From: Berberis thunbergii
Lineage: Eukaryota; Streptophyta; Magnoliopsida; Ranunculales; Berberidaceae
NCBI GenBank assembly: GCA_003290165.1
Contig: QNQO01008326.1
Span: 62,001 to 126,000, forward strand
Reading direction: 5' to 3'
Length of the DNA: 64,000 bases
The position numbers and the translations under genes are program-made. Within the stretch, counting starts at the first letter, position 1, and each line of letters starts with the position of its first letter. Shown in pieces: positions 44,901-56,348 of this stretch. The notes beneath the pieces were generated by a model. The model had not been told where the DNA came from and searched no databases. It saw only the letters and a program-made list of their open reading frames with translations.

Positions 44901-46736
44901 CTCATGGAAATTATAGGAGTACTCCAACTTCAATGTCAGAGTTCATCAAATTCATGCAGGACACCTGATAGCAAGTTTCAGTTTATACATGCAGATTACT
45001 TATCAAGCTGCATTTGACTTTGTTTAGGAGCAAGACAAGGAGTTAGAAGAAACTGGTGACAAACAGATATCAGAAGGTGTTGCTTTTCGTACTCCTAAGA
45101 AAGATGTTCCTCAAATTGGTAAGAAAGATGCTCCTCAAATTGGTAATGTTAAGCCAGCATCACCTGCTGTATCCAAGAAGAAGAAGAAAGGTGGTCTGTC
45201 CATGTTCTTGAGTGGAGCACTTGATGATGTTCCCAAAGATGTTGCTCCTCCCCCACCACCTACTCCAAAAATTGAGGGCCCTGCATGGGGTGGTGCTAAG
45301 GTTTTGAAAAAAACTACTTCCCTTCTTGTTATTCAGGATGAACAAAGCAAAACAATGGAGAAACAGCCAAAGGGAAAGCTGAAACCGCAGGTAGATGATG
45401 AGGGAAAGAAGGTTGGACACCTATGTTTGAGTTCATTTATGCCTGTGGGTGGAGCATCCAACCCAATAGCTGTGGTGTCGGCTCGCGCTTCGTTGGCATC
45501 TGAAGGAGAGAAGGGTACTCCTCCTTGGGCTGCTGCAGGGACCTCCCCCATTTTTTACCGGCCATCTCTGAGGGACATTCAAATGCAAGAGGTATGAAAA
45601 ATTTTAAATTCCCCGTTTCAGATTTTCAGCTGTTATGTTAACTGACATTCACCATTTGTGAAATCATAGTTATGCTTTTGCCTATGAAGAACATGTTGTG
45701 TCGTTAACGATTAAATTTCTATTTATATTCACTTTCATGCTGTAAAGGGTTTTTAGATATACCCACACATCGCTGGATTCATGTCCGACAGTATTTCATC
45801 TTCCCGTTTTGAAATGAGCCTGCAAGATTATCTTTCTCAAAATACCCTTCAGTTAGAATTTTGAATGTGAAAATCTGGCCAAGAGACGTTTCACACAGAT
45901 TTTTGGTTGATTGTGTTTGAGGGACAATGGGAAGTTACAATCCCTATGCTTCGACTGCAGGTGTGTTAGTTACCCATCTTCCAGGGTGTATGTCTAACTT
46001 TGAATCAGTGTTGGGGAGGTATGTGGAAAAACCTCATTATAACTAATGTTAACTTGGACAGGCCAAACTTGAGTCAATGGGCACAGTTGAGTGGTTTTTT
46101 TTAAACCAAACAAATGAGTAGGTTAGGTTGTGCTATGACACATCTCTAACTTCGGTTAGGCCTGATGTAGCAGCCTGACAACAAGAGACCTATCACTCTT
46201 ACTAAGTTCAGTAGAAGATTAATGAACTTTGTTTATGATAAGCGTATGCGGTGATTGGATTCAGACTCAGCAAACTCGAGTCTGATGTTAAGTTGGGTTA
46301 AGCAGCTAGAATATGGTCGGACTGGGCCACTTGGGCTATTCTTCAATCCAACCAACCTAAAATGATACCTGGGCTTGGTTGATCATGCCCAGTCCCAGTG
46401 TTAAGGGCATTTAACTTGTTGGCTACCTCTCATACAGAGTGACGGAATTCTATTTCTTCCATTATTGTTAACTGGGCAAATCTTTTAACGTGGCTTCTCA
46501 TTTGAATGCAGGAGAAGAAGCACCAAAGTTTTTCCCATAGCCCGAAGACGAAGACAGCTGGGTTCTCGGTCACGACTGGGCAGGGCTCTCCATCTGACTC
46601 AAGTGTCTCAAGTAAGTGGTTCAAGCCGGAGATCCAGTCACCTTCATCTATTCGTTCTATTCAGATCGAGGAGAAGGCCATGAAGGACCTCAAGCGCTTC
46701 TACAGCAGTGTAAAGCTGGTGAGAAACCAGACTTGA
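38946..46736 (+). CDS. IBTK-like: Ankyrin/RCC1-repeat protein, inhibitor of Bruton tyrosine kinase-like, 10 coding exons, 1071 aa
   Basis: Coding exons: 38946-39215, 40080-40257, 40431-40659, 41390-41526, 41794-42083, 42589-42801, 42897-43367, 44008-44646, 45028-45591 and 46512-46736 (3216 nt, all GT/AG, phases consistent). Two ankyrin repeats span about residues 53-140 (FGLTPLHIATWRNH; GWSSLHRALHFGHLAVA). RCC1 repeats follow from about 152 to 480, with motifs such as VFSWGSGANYQLGTGN, VYTWGFGRGGRLGHPD and VFTWGCNKEGQLGYG. About residues 560-630 resemble the C-terminal part of a BTB fold and BACK (NAIQLLEVADSLGADDLRKH), but no full BTB core is visible. A charged coil lies at about 698-747, a lysine-rich patch at about 766-775 (KKHKKKSKK), and a low-complexity tail follows. 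The order matches the plant IBTK-like family. The biochemical role in plants is not established; ankyrin plus RCC1 suggests a scaffold or an E3-ligase adaptor. Residues in exon 10 contain a short duplication (KKDVPQIG/KKDAPQIG). The upstream ATG context and 5' UTR exon support this start. Confidence 0.92.
39481..39733. mobile_element. hAT-type MITE in IBTK-like intron 2 of the transcript
   Basis: The ends CAAGGTTTAAAAAATC and (inverse) TATGTTTTAAAAAACG are inverted repeats. TCCCTAAA flanks both sides (39473-39480, 39734-39741); with the neighbouring A it is a 9-bp match, so the edge is ambiguous by one base. At 253 bp, with GAGGCG-rich ends, it belongs with the elements at 4442, 21584 and 55338. 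Confidence 0.85.
40860..41010 (-). mobile_element. Possible tRNA-derived SINE fragment
   Basis: Read on the - strand, GGGTTTGATCCCAGATTG resembles a tRNA/SINE B box (GGTTCGAxxCC). It follows AAATGGGTCATTGATGG. The A box is not convincing and no tail is seen. Confidence 0.25.
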
Positions 46737-47346
46737 ATCATCATCTAACTCATCTGCTCAGTTAGGTAGGAAAAAGAAAAATGTGGATCATGGTTCTTTC
46801 TTCAAAAGTTGCGTTAGTGAAAATGCGACTGTACAGTTATACAGATGATGATCCAATTGTACATTGAATTCTTTTAGATTCACAAGTTAGGTGTCATTTC
46901 CTTTTCCTTCGGTATAGACTTAGAAATTCCTTGAATAAGAAAGTTAACCTTGAATGTATATGGTGTGTTCAGTTGGTTTAATCACTGCATCCACTTGAAT
47001 ATTTGATCAAAATGTTTAGAACTTGCTTGATTAGTGATGAGACTACTCTAGTGGCTATGATGTCAAGTTGTATTGCCGAGGGATGTGGTGGTGTTATTAA
47101 TTATGGTGGTGGAATCGGATGGATTGGTCATTGTAGTCTTGAAGGTGGTCATGGCAAGTATGGAGTTGAAAAGTGTGGATGGGATTGTAAAAGATCATGC
47201 CTAGTTTGATCATGATGAGGGTTTATTTTATTTTATTTTTTCTCACAAGTCCACTTTTCTGAACGAAGACCTCTACATTTCGGAATACATTTTCTTTGAG
47301 TGAATAAGTAAAGAACTTTGAACTTCAGCTTTTTTACTCATTATTC
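46737..47346. other. 3' UTR of the IBTK-like gene and intergenic DNA
   Basis: The 3' UTR probably ends before about 46960 (AATAAG near 46936). The rest, including a chance 68-codon frame at 47003, shows no recognised gene. Confidence 0.5.
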
Positions 47347-47486
47347 ATTACACGAAATTGACATTTTTATAACAATTCTATGACACTTTTGAGTTGTAAT
47401 AATACACTAAACAATTTCAAGTCAAATATAAATTTAGTCAAAACAATGAAAAACAGTTTTACAATAAATTAGAACACCATAAATAG

Positions 47487-48139
47487 TGATGATAAATAAA
47501 AACGGTCACACTCCGGAGTCGTACAGTGTCATGATGATCTTGAGGAATCACTGCCTCAAGCGTGTCCGGCCCAAGCGGTTCTAAGCTCGCCCAACTACAG
47601 TCCGCTAGGCAGACTTAAACTCTCACAAGTCCACACGTCTCACAGCTATCATCAATACTCGTAAACTTTTTTCAGACAAGTATCTCGAGGACCAGCTTTG
47701 GACGTGTAACTACAACTGCTTTATGATTTTAACAAGGAAGTAAATACCAGAGTATCTTCCACACAGGAAAACTCACTTCTACATATTCTTTTTGGATTGG
47801 GAACTATCTCCCGCATATTTAGGAACACAAAACTAACATGAAACTTCCCTTCTACAACACGACTTCTAATTAGGGAGGGATATCCACGAAGATCTCTTTC
47901 ATAAACTACGCCTATGATGGCCTGGCAGAGCCAAACTCCTTGCACTATAAATAAGATATGAGGTTGGTAAGCTAATGTACACTACAAATTCTATGTTACA
48001 ACATTACACATTCCTCAGAGCCATGTCTGACTTTAGCATCGGAGTGCCATCGGCCACCCCGCAGTGGTCTATGGATCACATGCGTTACTTGTGCAGGTCA
48101 GCGAGATTAGGTCAAAGCAGAGAGCGAAAAAAGACTATA
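47487..48139 (+). repeat. Gypsy 5' LTR
   Basis: It starts TGATGATAAATAAAAAC and is matched throughout by 56349-57003. It includes TATAAATAA near 47946 as a likely promoter TATA element. The 3' edge just before TTTGGCGC is somewhat eroded (ACTATA rather than CA). Confidence 0.85.
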
Positions 48140-48142
48140 GTT

Positions 48143-48160
48143 TGGCGCTGTCCGTGGGGA
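48143..48160 (+). other. Gypsy primer-binding site
   Basis: TGGCGCTGTCCGTGGGGA lies 3 nt after the 5' LTR. It closely resembles TGGCGCCGTTGCCGGGGA, the complement of the 3' end of plant tRNA-Asp, widely used by Tat/Athila elements. Confidence 0.8.
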
Positions 48161-48212
48161 CGATATAGTTCATAACTTTATACTAATCGCCGTCTCCTAT
48201 CAAAACCTAGAG

Positions 48213-48829
48213 AGATGATGACCACCAGGTCAAGCAACAACATAAAACTAGGGAACACATTCGAAGCTCAGATCGTCCCTGTTCCGCCTCTCTCGGCGGA
48301 TCCTGTCGTGCACAGGCAACCAACTCACGCTCTTGCGCCAACGACAACACTGTTGAACCCCGGGTCAGATGTACGATCTCTTTTCATACACTAGGCTCTG
48401 TCAATGATTAAGACGCTTGAATCAATGAAGCAATGCCCTGACGAAACCCTAGGGACGTGTTAAACCCACCTTAACAACGGGTTGATCACCGTCCGCGTAT
48501 GCAGCGACACAACGACTGTCTCGGCTTCATCAATGGGTTGCAAAAAGGAAAGTTTTATAATCGTCCGACATTGGACCCTTCAGCAAGCATGGCGGACCTG
48601 ACAAAGGAAGCAAGAAACTTCATTGTCCTGGGAAAAAGATGGATGGGAGCCGAACCTGGGGAGCCATCGATCAATAGATTACATGTGCTTCATGGAGCAC
48701 ATTCCGAGTCCAAACTATCAAACAGGTCCAGAAAGAGGGCTCTACGAGTTATGAGGATTCAAACGATACATGGCGAGTAGCCGCCACAATACGATCGGAG
48801 GCAAGGCTCATTTGCATCGCTGGCATTTA
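48213..48829 (+). pseudogene. Gypsy gag remnant, shortened
   Basis: An ATG region at about 48213 (MMTTRSSNN...) starts the frame. The frame at 48499-48780 (FINGLQKGKFYNRPTLDP... MADLTKEARNFI) matches the C-terminal gag stretch where 'FxxGLxxGxF' precedes repeated 'L..A..YI' motifs. The space for the conserved retrotransposon gag core is too small, so an internal deletion is likely. Stops and shifts abound. Confidence 0.6.
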
Positions 48830-51800
48830 CGCAGAAGGATCTCCAGGGCATACAACTCTCGCACGACGACGCCCTGGTGGTGACAATTTCCCTGGCGGGC
48901 TGGTAGGTGAGAAGGACCTTGGTTGATACTGGAAGCTCAACGTCATGTTCCTCTGCACACTTCGCAACATGCAACTAGACGAAGTAGCATTGACCCTTGA
49001 CAGTCGTCCAGTGACCGACTTCAGTGGCAAGAAACAACTCCCTATGGGAAAGATACAACTGACAATAACAGCGGGAGAGCAACCAACTCATAAAATTCTG
49101 TTTCAAGAGTTCATAGTGATCGACACGCCTTCGGCGTACAATGTGGTTCTAGGAAGACCCTAAATACATCATATGGAAGCGGCGGTCTCCACCCTGCACT
49201 AGTGCTTCAAGTACCCTACAAACTAAGCAGTCAATACACTAAGAGGAGACCAGTTGGCGGCCAAGGAATGCCAATACATGGCGACTTTGCCTCCCGACAG
49301 TCTTCAATGGGTAGCAAATCCAATGGCCAATACTACCCTCTGAACAACCCTAAGCACAAGAGAAGAGCAACATACACTGGGTAACAAGGCATCGGTAAAA
49401 CCTAGAGGAAGGCCCAATGTCGGATAGCCAGAGGAAGAAATCGTCGCGGTCTACCTCGACAACCCTCGAAACAGTAAGGCTATTTAGATCGGTTCCCGCC
49501 TAAGCAAGGTAGTGGCGAAGCAGCTTACGGAGGTGTTGCTGCGTAACCAGGACATCTTCGCCTAGACCATGTGAGATATGGTGGGGATCAATCTGTCAAT
49601 AATCACTCATTGCCTCGAGGTCGACCCTCGAATTAAACTGCCAGACAGAAGAAGAGGCCCGTGGCGCCCGAAAGGAACGCAATCATAAACGAGGAGGTAC
49701 AACGTTTACTCGATGCAGACATGATCAAGGAAGCGCGATACCCCGATTGGCTGGCAAACATTGTTCTCGTGAAAAATAAAAAGGGAAGTGGAGAGTGTGC
49801 ATAAACTACACTAACCTAAACAAAGCTTGCCCAAATGACAACTTCTCAATCCCCCCGCATCGATTTAATCGTAGATGCCACTTCGGGACACAACCTACTC
49901 AGCTTTATGGACGCTTATTCAGGCTACAGTCAAATATTGATGCACCCCCAGATCAAGAAAAAACCTCTTTCGTAATGGAAAGATGAATATACTGCTATCG
50001 GGTAATGCCATTCGGCTTGAAGAATGCAAGGGCTACTTACCAATGATTGGTCAACCGAATGTTCAAAAAGCAGATGAGTAGAAACATGGAAGTATACATC
50101 GACGACATGCTGGTCAAGAGCCTTCGCATCCCCGACCATATATGAGATTTTGCCAAAGCATTCGACCAATACAGGAAATACCGGATGAAACTCAACTCAC
50201 AAAAGTATACGTTTAGAGTCGAGTCGAAAATATTCCAGGGCTACATAGTGAACAAAAGAAGGTTCGAAGCCGATCCAAAACAGATTTATGTTTTTCTCGA
50301 CATGAAATCTCTGACCAATATTAGAGACATTCAGAGCCTGACTAGGAGGGTGGTATCTTTCAACAAATTTATATCAAAGTCATCCGACAAATGCCTCCCA
50401 TTCTTCAAGATACTAAAAGGGAGCAAAGGATTCTCGTGGAACGATGAATGCAAACAAGCCTTTCAGAACCTAAAAGCATACATGGGGAGTCCGGAGCTAC
50501 TCTCGAAGCTCGCAATAGGCAAAACACTATACCTGTACTTGTTTGTTTCCAAATACGCCGTCGGCTCGAACCTTCTACGAGACGACCAAGGAACCCAGAG
50601 GCCAGTATACTACACCAGCAAAACCTTGGTAGAAGCAGAAGCACACTATCTAGACCTAGAAAAGTTGGTTCTAGCACATGTCATGTCCTCTAGGAAACTG
50701 AGGCTCTATTTTCAGACCCATTCCATAACGGTCCTGACCAAACATCCACTTCGCTCGATATTGTATAAACCTGGGCTGTCTGACAAGATGGTGAAATGGG
50801 CGGTAGATATCGAGCAGTTCATCATAAGCTATGTTCTAACAACCGCCATCAAAGCCCAGGCGCTTGCAGATTTCATTGTTGAATTTATCGGCGGAGAAAA
50901 GCCAATGATAGACTTTCAACCCTTGGAGTCAGATGTCCAAGCATGGACCCTGCGCTGCGACGAATCTTCAACAGATAGGGCGAGCGGAGCAGGGATCACA
51001 CTCCACTCCCTCAGCGGCTACACCCTCAAAAAGCCCATCAAATTCGACTTCATCGCTTCAAATAACGAGGCTGAATACGAAGCACTCATGTCCGGCCTAA
51101 AACTAGCATTCGAGATCGACATAGATCACCTAACAGCATACAGCGACTCAAGACTAGTGGTCAACTAGGTCAAAGGAGATTTCAATAGCAAAAATCCCCA
51201 CATGATAGCTTACCGCAACAAGGTACTTGGCGTAATGGAAAAATTCAAGAGCTGCTAGCTCACACGGTGCCCTCGAGGCGATAACCAAAGAGCTAGCAAA
51301 AGAAGCCTCAGCCTCCAACGAAGTCTTTAGTGGCCACCTCGAGTATCAAGAAGGTAAAGTCTCGATGAGGATGAGCATAGAGATATCTGCTGCAGAAACA
51401 CAACCAAATTGGATGACTCTGATACTAGAATATATAGCATCGGGAGCCCTACCAATCGAGAAGGTCGAAACACGAAAAATTAAATACAGGAGCAGCAAAG
51501 TACACTTTCCTAAATGACAAGTTATACTACAAGAGATCGGCGACGGGCCCCCTATTCCAATGCATATTGCCTTCAGAGGCAAGCCAAGTCTTGGGAACTA
51601 TCGACAGCGGTATTTGTGGGAATCACCCAGGCGGGAGAACCCTCACCCACAAGGCTCTGACTCTAGGGTATTATTGGCTAATCATGCAGCGAGATGCCAA
51701 AGATACCGTCCGCAAGTGCGACAAATGTCAGAGGTTCGCATCATATACTCATATGTCGGCCCAGCCACTGACTCCAACGACTAGTCCATGGTCGTTCGCA

Positions 51801-52641
51801 CAATAGGGAATGGACATCATCGGGTCACTCCCGGCATCAGCTGGTAAAAAATTCCTTCTAGTCACTGTCGACTACTTCACCAAGTGGGTCGAAGCATAAC
51901 CCCTATCCAAAATAGGGCATATCTAGATCGAAAAATTCATATGGGTCATCATCGTCTATAGATTTAGCATCCCTAGAGTATTGATCAGTGACAACGGAAC
52001 TCAATTCGAAGGTAGCAAGCTCAAAGAACTCTGCAAAAGTCTGGGAGTCAAGCACCACTTCTCTTCATCAGGACACCCCCAAGCCAATGGTCAAGCGAAA
52101 GTTACCAACCGGACGATCCTAGAGGCCATCAAGAGAAAACTCGATGCAACCAAAGAAAAATGGGTTCCAGAGCTACTAGGAATACTATGGGCGTCTCGAA
52201 CGACTAAAAGAATCCTACCGAATAGACACCCTTCGCCCTAGCATTCAGGTCAGAAGCTATGGTTCTGGTATAACTAGAGATGCCAACCTTCCGGACGAAA
52301 GAGTTCAGACTAGAAGGTGACGATGAGGCCTTACGCGTGGGACTAGACCTCCTCGATGAAAAAAGAGATCTAGCTTCCACCAAGATAGCCGCCTACCAAC
52401 AAAGTATGATGCAGTATTATAATAAGAAGGTCAAGCCACACGAATTCATGGGGGGGATTGGGTACTCAGAAAAATCCAGCATAACACCAAAAAAGTCGCA
52501 GCGGGAAAACTAAATCCGAATTGGGAAAAACCTTACAGGGTTACCAAGGTCAATAGGCCAAGAACGTACTGGCTGAAAGACATAGATGACAACGAACTTA
52601 AACGACCATGGAATGCAGAACACTTCAAAAAATATTATTGA
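48830..52641 (+). pseudogene. Gypsy pol remnant: protease, RT, two RNase H, integrase
   Basis: Protease: LVDTGSS near 48916-48935, then PSAYNVVLGRP near 49130-49163. RT: CINYTNLNKACPND (49798-49840), YCYRVMPFGLKNARATYQ (about 49990-50045), catalytic VYIDDMLVKS (50093-50122). RNase H 1: LYLYLFVSKYAVGSNLLRDD through TKHPLRSIL. Second, Tat-type RNase H: LRCDESSTDRASGAGI (50950-51000), NNEAEYEALMSGLKLA and YSDSRLVVN (to 51165). Integrase: HPGG..L, CDKCQRFA, MDIIGSLP, SDNGTQFEGSK, HPQANGQAKVTNRTI (to about 52110), then a C-terminal part ending WNAEHFKKYY and stop at 52639-52641. A 327-codon RT/RNase H stretch (50185-51168) is still open; elsewhere stops are frequent, so it is not functional. Confidence 0.92.
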
Positions 52642-52727
52642 TAAAATATTTTGCTTTTACTGAAACTTCCACTGTCGTCTGTTACAACTCTCGACCAACC
52701 CGACTATGACCAAACTTGAATATCTCC

Positions 52728-53763
52728 CCAAAGCCTAATCCATTCTACGCGAATCGCGATGACTGAGGAAGTGGGAGTCTAGTTAGCGCCTGTCCACTGA
52801 TGACGACCACTTGCTAAGGGATCATTGCTCTCAATACAGACAATGATTGCGAATTTACCAAGTAAGCTTAGTCAGTTTGGGACTGATGACGATGGTTTCT
52901 GGTGTCCAAAGCCTAATTCTCTCTGTGCGGGTCACGATGACTGAGGAAGTGAGATACTAGTCAGCGTTTGTCCGCTGATGACGATGACTTGCCAAGGGAT
53001 CATTGCTCTTAATACATGCAATGATCGCCAAACTTACCAAGTAAGCTTAATCAATTTGCGACTGATGACGACCTTAGTCAATTTGTGACTGATGACGACG
53101 ATTTTTGGTGCTCAAAGCCTAATCCGCTCCGCCCGGCTCGCGACCGCTGTGGAAGTGGGGGTCTAGTCAGCGCTTGTTCACTGATGGCGATGACTCGCCA
53201 AGGGATCATTGCTCTCAATGCAGACAATGATCGCCGAACCTACTAGGTAGCTTAGTCAGTTTGCGACTGATGACGACGACTTCTAGTACCCAAAGCCTAA
53301 TCTGCTTCGCGCAGGTCGTAACGGCTGAGGAAGTGGGAGTCTAGTTAGCGCTTATCTGCTGATGATGAAAACTCGCCAAGGGATCATTGTTATCAATATA
53401 GACAATGATGTGACCGGGTAAGCTTAGTTCGACTGATGACGACGACTTTTGGTGTCCAAAGTCTAATCCGCTCCACGCGGGTCGCGAAGGTTGAGGAAGT
53501 GGGAGTCTAGTCAGCGCTTGTCTGCTGATGACGATGACTAGCCAATGGATCATTGCTCTCAATACAGACAATGATTGTCGAACTTATCAGGCAAGCTTAG
53601 TCAGTTCATGATTGAAGATGACAACTTCTGGTATGCCAAGCCTAGTCCGTTTTGCACTGGTCGCGATGGCCGGACAAATGGAAAAAGAAGTCAGCGCCAG
53701 TTCGCCAATACTGAAGACGGAAATCTGGTCAACCCCTGGCCAACAACGACTTCCGCTGGTTAA
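52728..53763 (+). repeat. Tandem array of about 179-bp units after pol
   Basis: Units begin near 52728, 52907, 53111, 53289, 53455 and 53634, each with CCAAAGCCTAATCCGCT-like starts. They also share GAGGAAGTGGGAGTCTAGT, GGGATCATTGCTCTCAATAC, AGTAAGCTTAGTCAGTTTG and ACTGATGACGACG. Spacing is 166-204 bp; the longest unit has an internal duplication of the GACTGATGACGAC part. It is non-coding. Confidence 0.88.
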
Positions 53764-53920
53764 CCCCTAATCTGTCACAAGATAGGCATTCCGCCTAGCA
53801 GCACAAAATCTACGGTCTACAAAACAACCAAAACAAATTCGACAATACAAGGAAAAACAACACTTTCATTCAAAAAACATGTCTTTATAATATCGCCCAA
53901 GAAAGTACATTACAATCAAT

Positions 53921-56116
53921 CTAAGGAGAAGCGTCCTCATCATCTGCTAGCCTTGCAGTACCAGAGCCCTCCCCTCGATTGATCGGCCCAAAAGCAGCCC
54001 TGCTATAGCGGGCAAAGTCAAGATCGATATCGGGGTGCTCTCCTCTAATCAGTTCCAGAAGCTCCAGTCTGCCTCGAATGACCTCAGAAGATATCAACGG
54101 CCTCTTGCCTGACAATCATAGTCCACCGCGCCCAACAAGGCCTCATAGTATGAGCGCTCCTCTGCCTCTAGAGCACGGCGAAGTCCTCGTCAACCGCTGC
54201 CTTTCAATGACCCATTCTGCCTTCGCCCGCATCCTCTAGGCTTCCTGAGCTTCTCGTTCAGAAGACCACCTGTCCACAACCGCATCCAGGCACCCTAGTT
54301 CAGCCTTGGTCCGCTTTAGTTCATCACGGGTTGACTTCAAATCAAACTTAGTAGCCCTCAGCCGAGCCCTCACATTAGCAACTGCTGCATCGATAACGAG
54401 GGTCGTGGTCTCTTCACCCTCATGATTCGCGATAGGTCCAGAACCTTCTACCCGATAGAGAGCATCTGAATACGACATCTGCAAATCAGCGAAGGCCTTC
54501 TCCAAAGCAAGGACTCTCCCACGGGCTTCAGGGTGCAGCAAGATAGGACTCTGCGGCTCTAGGGCGCGAATAATAAGGGGAGAAGTTGCTCTGACAGAAG
54601 TCTGCCTCTTCCTCGGGACTACAACTGAAGGTACATTCGCCTCCAATTCAGCAAGCCTGGAAGGGCTTAGCGAGGCTAGGCTTTTCTTCCTCATACGATG
54701 AGCCACCACTCCCTCAATCGGTGAACCTAACACAAGGTGAGCACCATAAGAGCACCGCAGCAACCTGTTGCGTGCAACATTGTCTGGCATCGTGACCTCC
54801 TCAACAAAAACCAAAGGGAGCTCGAGAAACTTCCTCTCTATCCGTATCTTCTCTCGCTAAGAGATGGAATAATGAACTTCTCTAAAATAAAGAAATGACC
54901 TCAGAACCCCATGTCACAGAAGGAGTGCATGAAGATATGCATGCACCAACGACCAAGGGACTCACTGTGGTCAAACTGAAAGTACCGAAACACTTTGTCA
55001 CTCTCGAGCCTAAAGTAACCATAATCTTTCGAAGCCAAGAACCTTGCTTCTCCCAAGATTCGACATTGCTCGCCGTTAGTGGCAGACAAAAAGGACAAGT
55101 CAGCATAAAAATACCCCAGGAATCCAGTCGAGCGTAGGTCAAGCGATGAATCACTGACGAAGTCAAGCGAAGGCCAGCGTCATGAGCCCTCAGGAAAATT
55201 GTGAGCAGTATCTTGAACCCACTCGGTGTCATTTGAGCAAAAGGCATGCGAAAGTGGGTGAAGAAGTGCCCGACGTCATCCGACACCAGGAACTGGAGCT
55301 CGAACTCGAACATACCTCGGTGCAAGCCTATAAACCCCAATGTTTTAAAAAACGCTAGGCGGCGAGCAGGTGCCTAGCGCCGAGGGACCTAGGCGATTTT
55401 AGGTTTTGTATTATAACTTTAATAATTTACAAAAATTAAACATAATACCTTATCAATTACATCCAATTTAATGCCAAGATACATATGCAAAATTTAAAAA
55501 CATGAAAAATTAACAATCATGAACAAAATTTATTAAAACTCAAATGACTGAAGTTGGCCATGATGGGTGTTTTATACAAAGTTGAATTGGTGGACAAATA
55601 TCCAAACATACTCTTTACTTTTCTTCAAATTGCATGAATGACCTTAGTCATGTTTCATAAAATCTACATTACTAAAATTGGTACTGGCAGATCTTTTGAA
55701 AATTCTATTAAGTAATCATCATTTGTTACATTCAGACATATACTGAATACAAAATAATTAAATTGTTTTTTTCCAAAAAATGGGAAAGAAAAATATAATA
55801 AGAACACAATCAGCCTTATTCAAAAAAAAAAAATTCGCCCAGACTACCTAGACCCTACCCAGACTGCCCAGCCATTAATCTGGGAGTTTCTCTAATTTTT
55901 TAGAACACTGATAGACCCATGTGGGGGCATAATCGGACCTAAAACTCCAAACACAAGAACAATTTGCAAATCTCCAGGGATATGATACAGACTACGGAGC
56001 CTGATCATCTCTGTTTCGTCAACCAAGCTACCATCAAAGAAATTCATGCAGGCAAGGGATAACGGATCCTTGGTAGAAAGCAGTTTAACGTTGTTAGCCA
56101 TTGGGAAGGAAAACAA
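53921..56116 (-). pseudogene. Antisense ORF of the Tat-clade element, interrupted by a MITE
   Basis: The - strand open pieces in order: 56116-55911 (MANNVKLLSTKDPLSL..., PGDLQIVLVFGVLGPIMPP), then after the MITE 55337-54882 (HRGMFEFELQFLVSDDVGHF, MPFAQMTPSGFKILLTIFL), 54814-54236 (charged, coiled-coil C-terminal part, 192 codons) and 54115-53921. The hydrophobic block resembles the 'putative gypsy type transposon' (Transposase_28-like) domain found in antisense ORFs between pol and the 3' LTR of Tat elements. Its function in the family is unknown. It reads towards pol. Several breaks separate the pieces. Confidence 0.75.
55338..55910. mobile_element. hAT-type MITE nested in the gypsy antisense ORF
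   Basis: It begins CAATGTTTTAAAAAACGC and ends TAATTTTTTAGAACACTG; the inverse of the latter begins CAGTGTTCTAAAAAATTA. Flanks ATAAACCC (55330-55337) and ATAGACCC (55911-55918) are an 8-bp duplication with one mismatch. Subterminal DNA is rich in CTAGGCG and GCCTAGCGCC. At 573 bp it is non-coding. Its removal joins the two halves of the antisense ORF. Confidence 0.85.
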
Positions 56117-56348
56117 GTACTACGGTTCTAAAAGATAACGCAGATAGCAATGAAGAAATCTTACTCAGAGCAGTAAATATTTATAAGGGAGGCAAACCAA
56201 ACTATCCCTCCTCGAGCAGTCACGTACCCATTAAATGTCATGCGTCACTCGAAACCAACGCTTCGAGTCCAATCATCACGACGGTACAATTATCTTTTCA
56301 AAGTGTCAGTGGACCGAATTAACACCCCACTAACTCGGGGAAAGTAGC

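Noticed and set aside
47003..47209. 68-codon Gly/Cys-rich frame downstream of the IBTK-like gene
   Set aside because: No neighbouring exon, no family match, low complexity; treated as chance.
54895..55137. + strand frame opposite the gypsy antisense ORF
   Set aside because: Shadow of the - strand frame, which has the recognisable family pattern.
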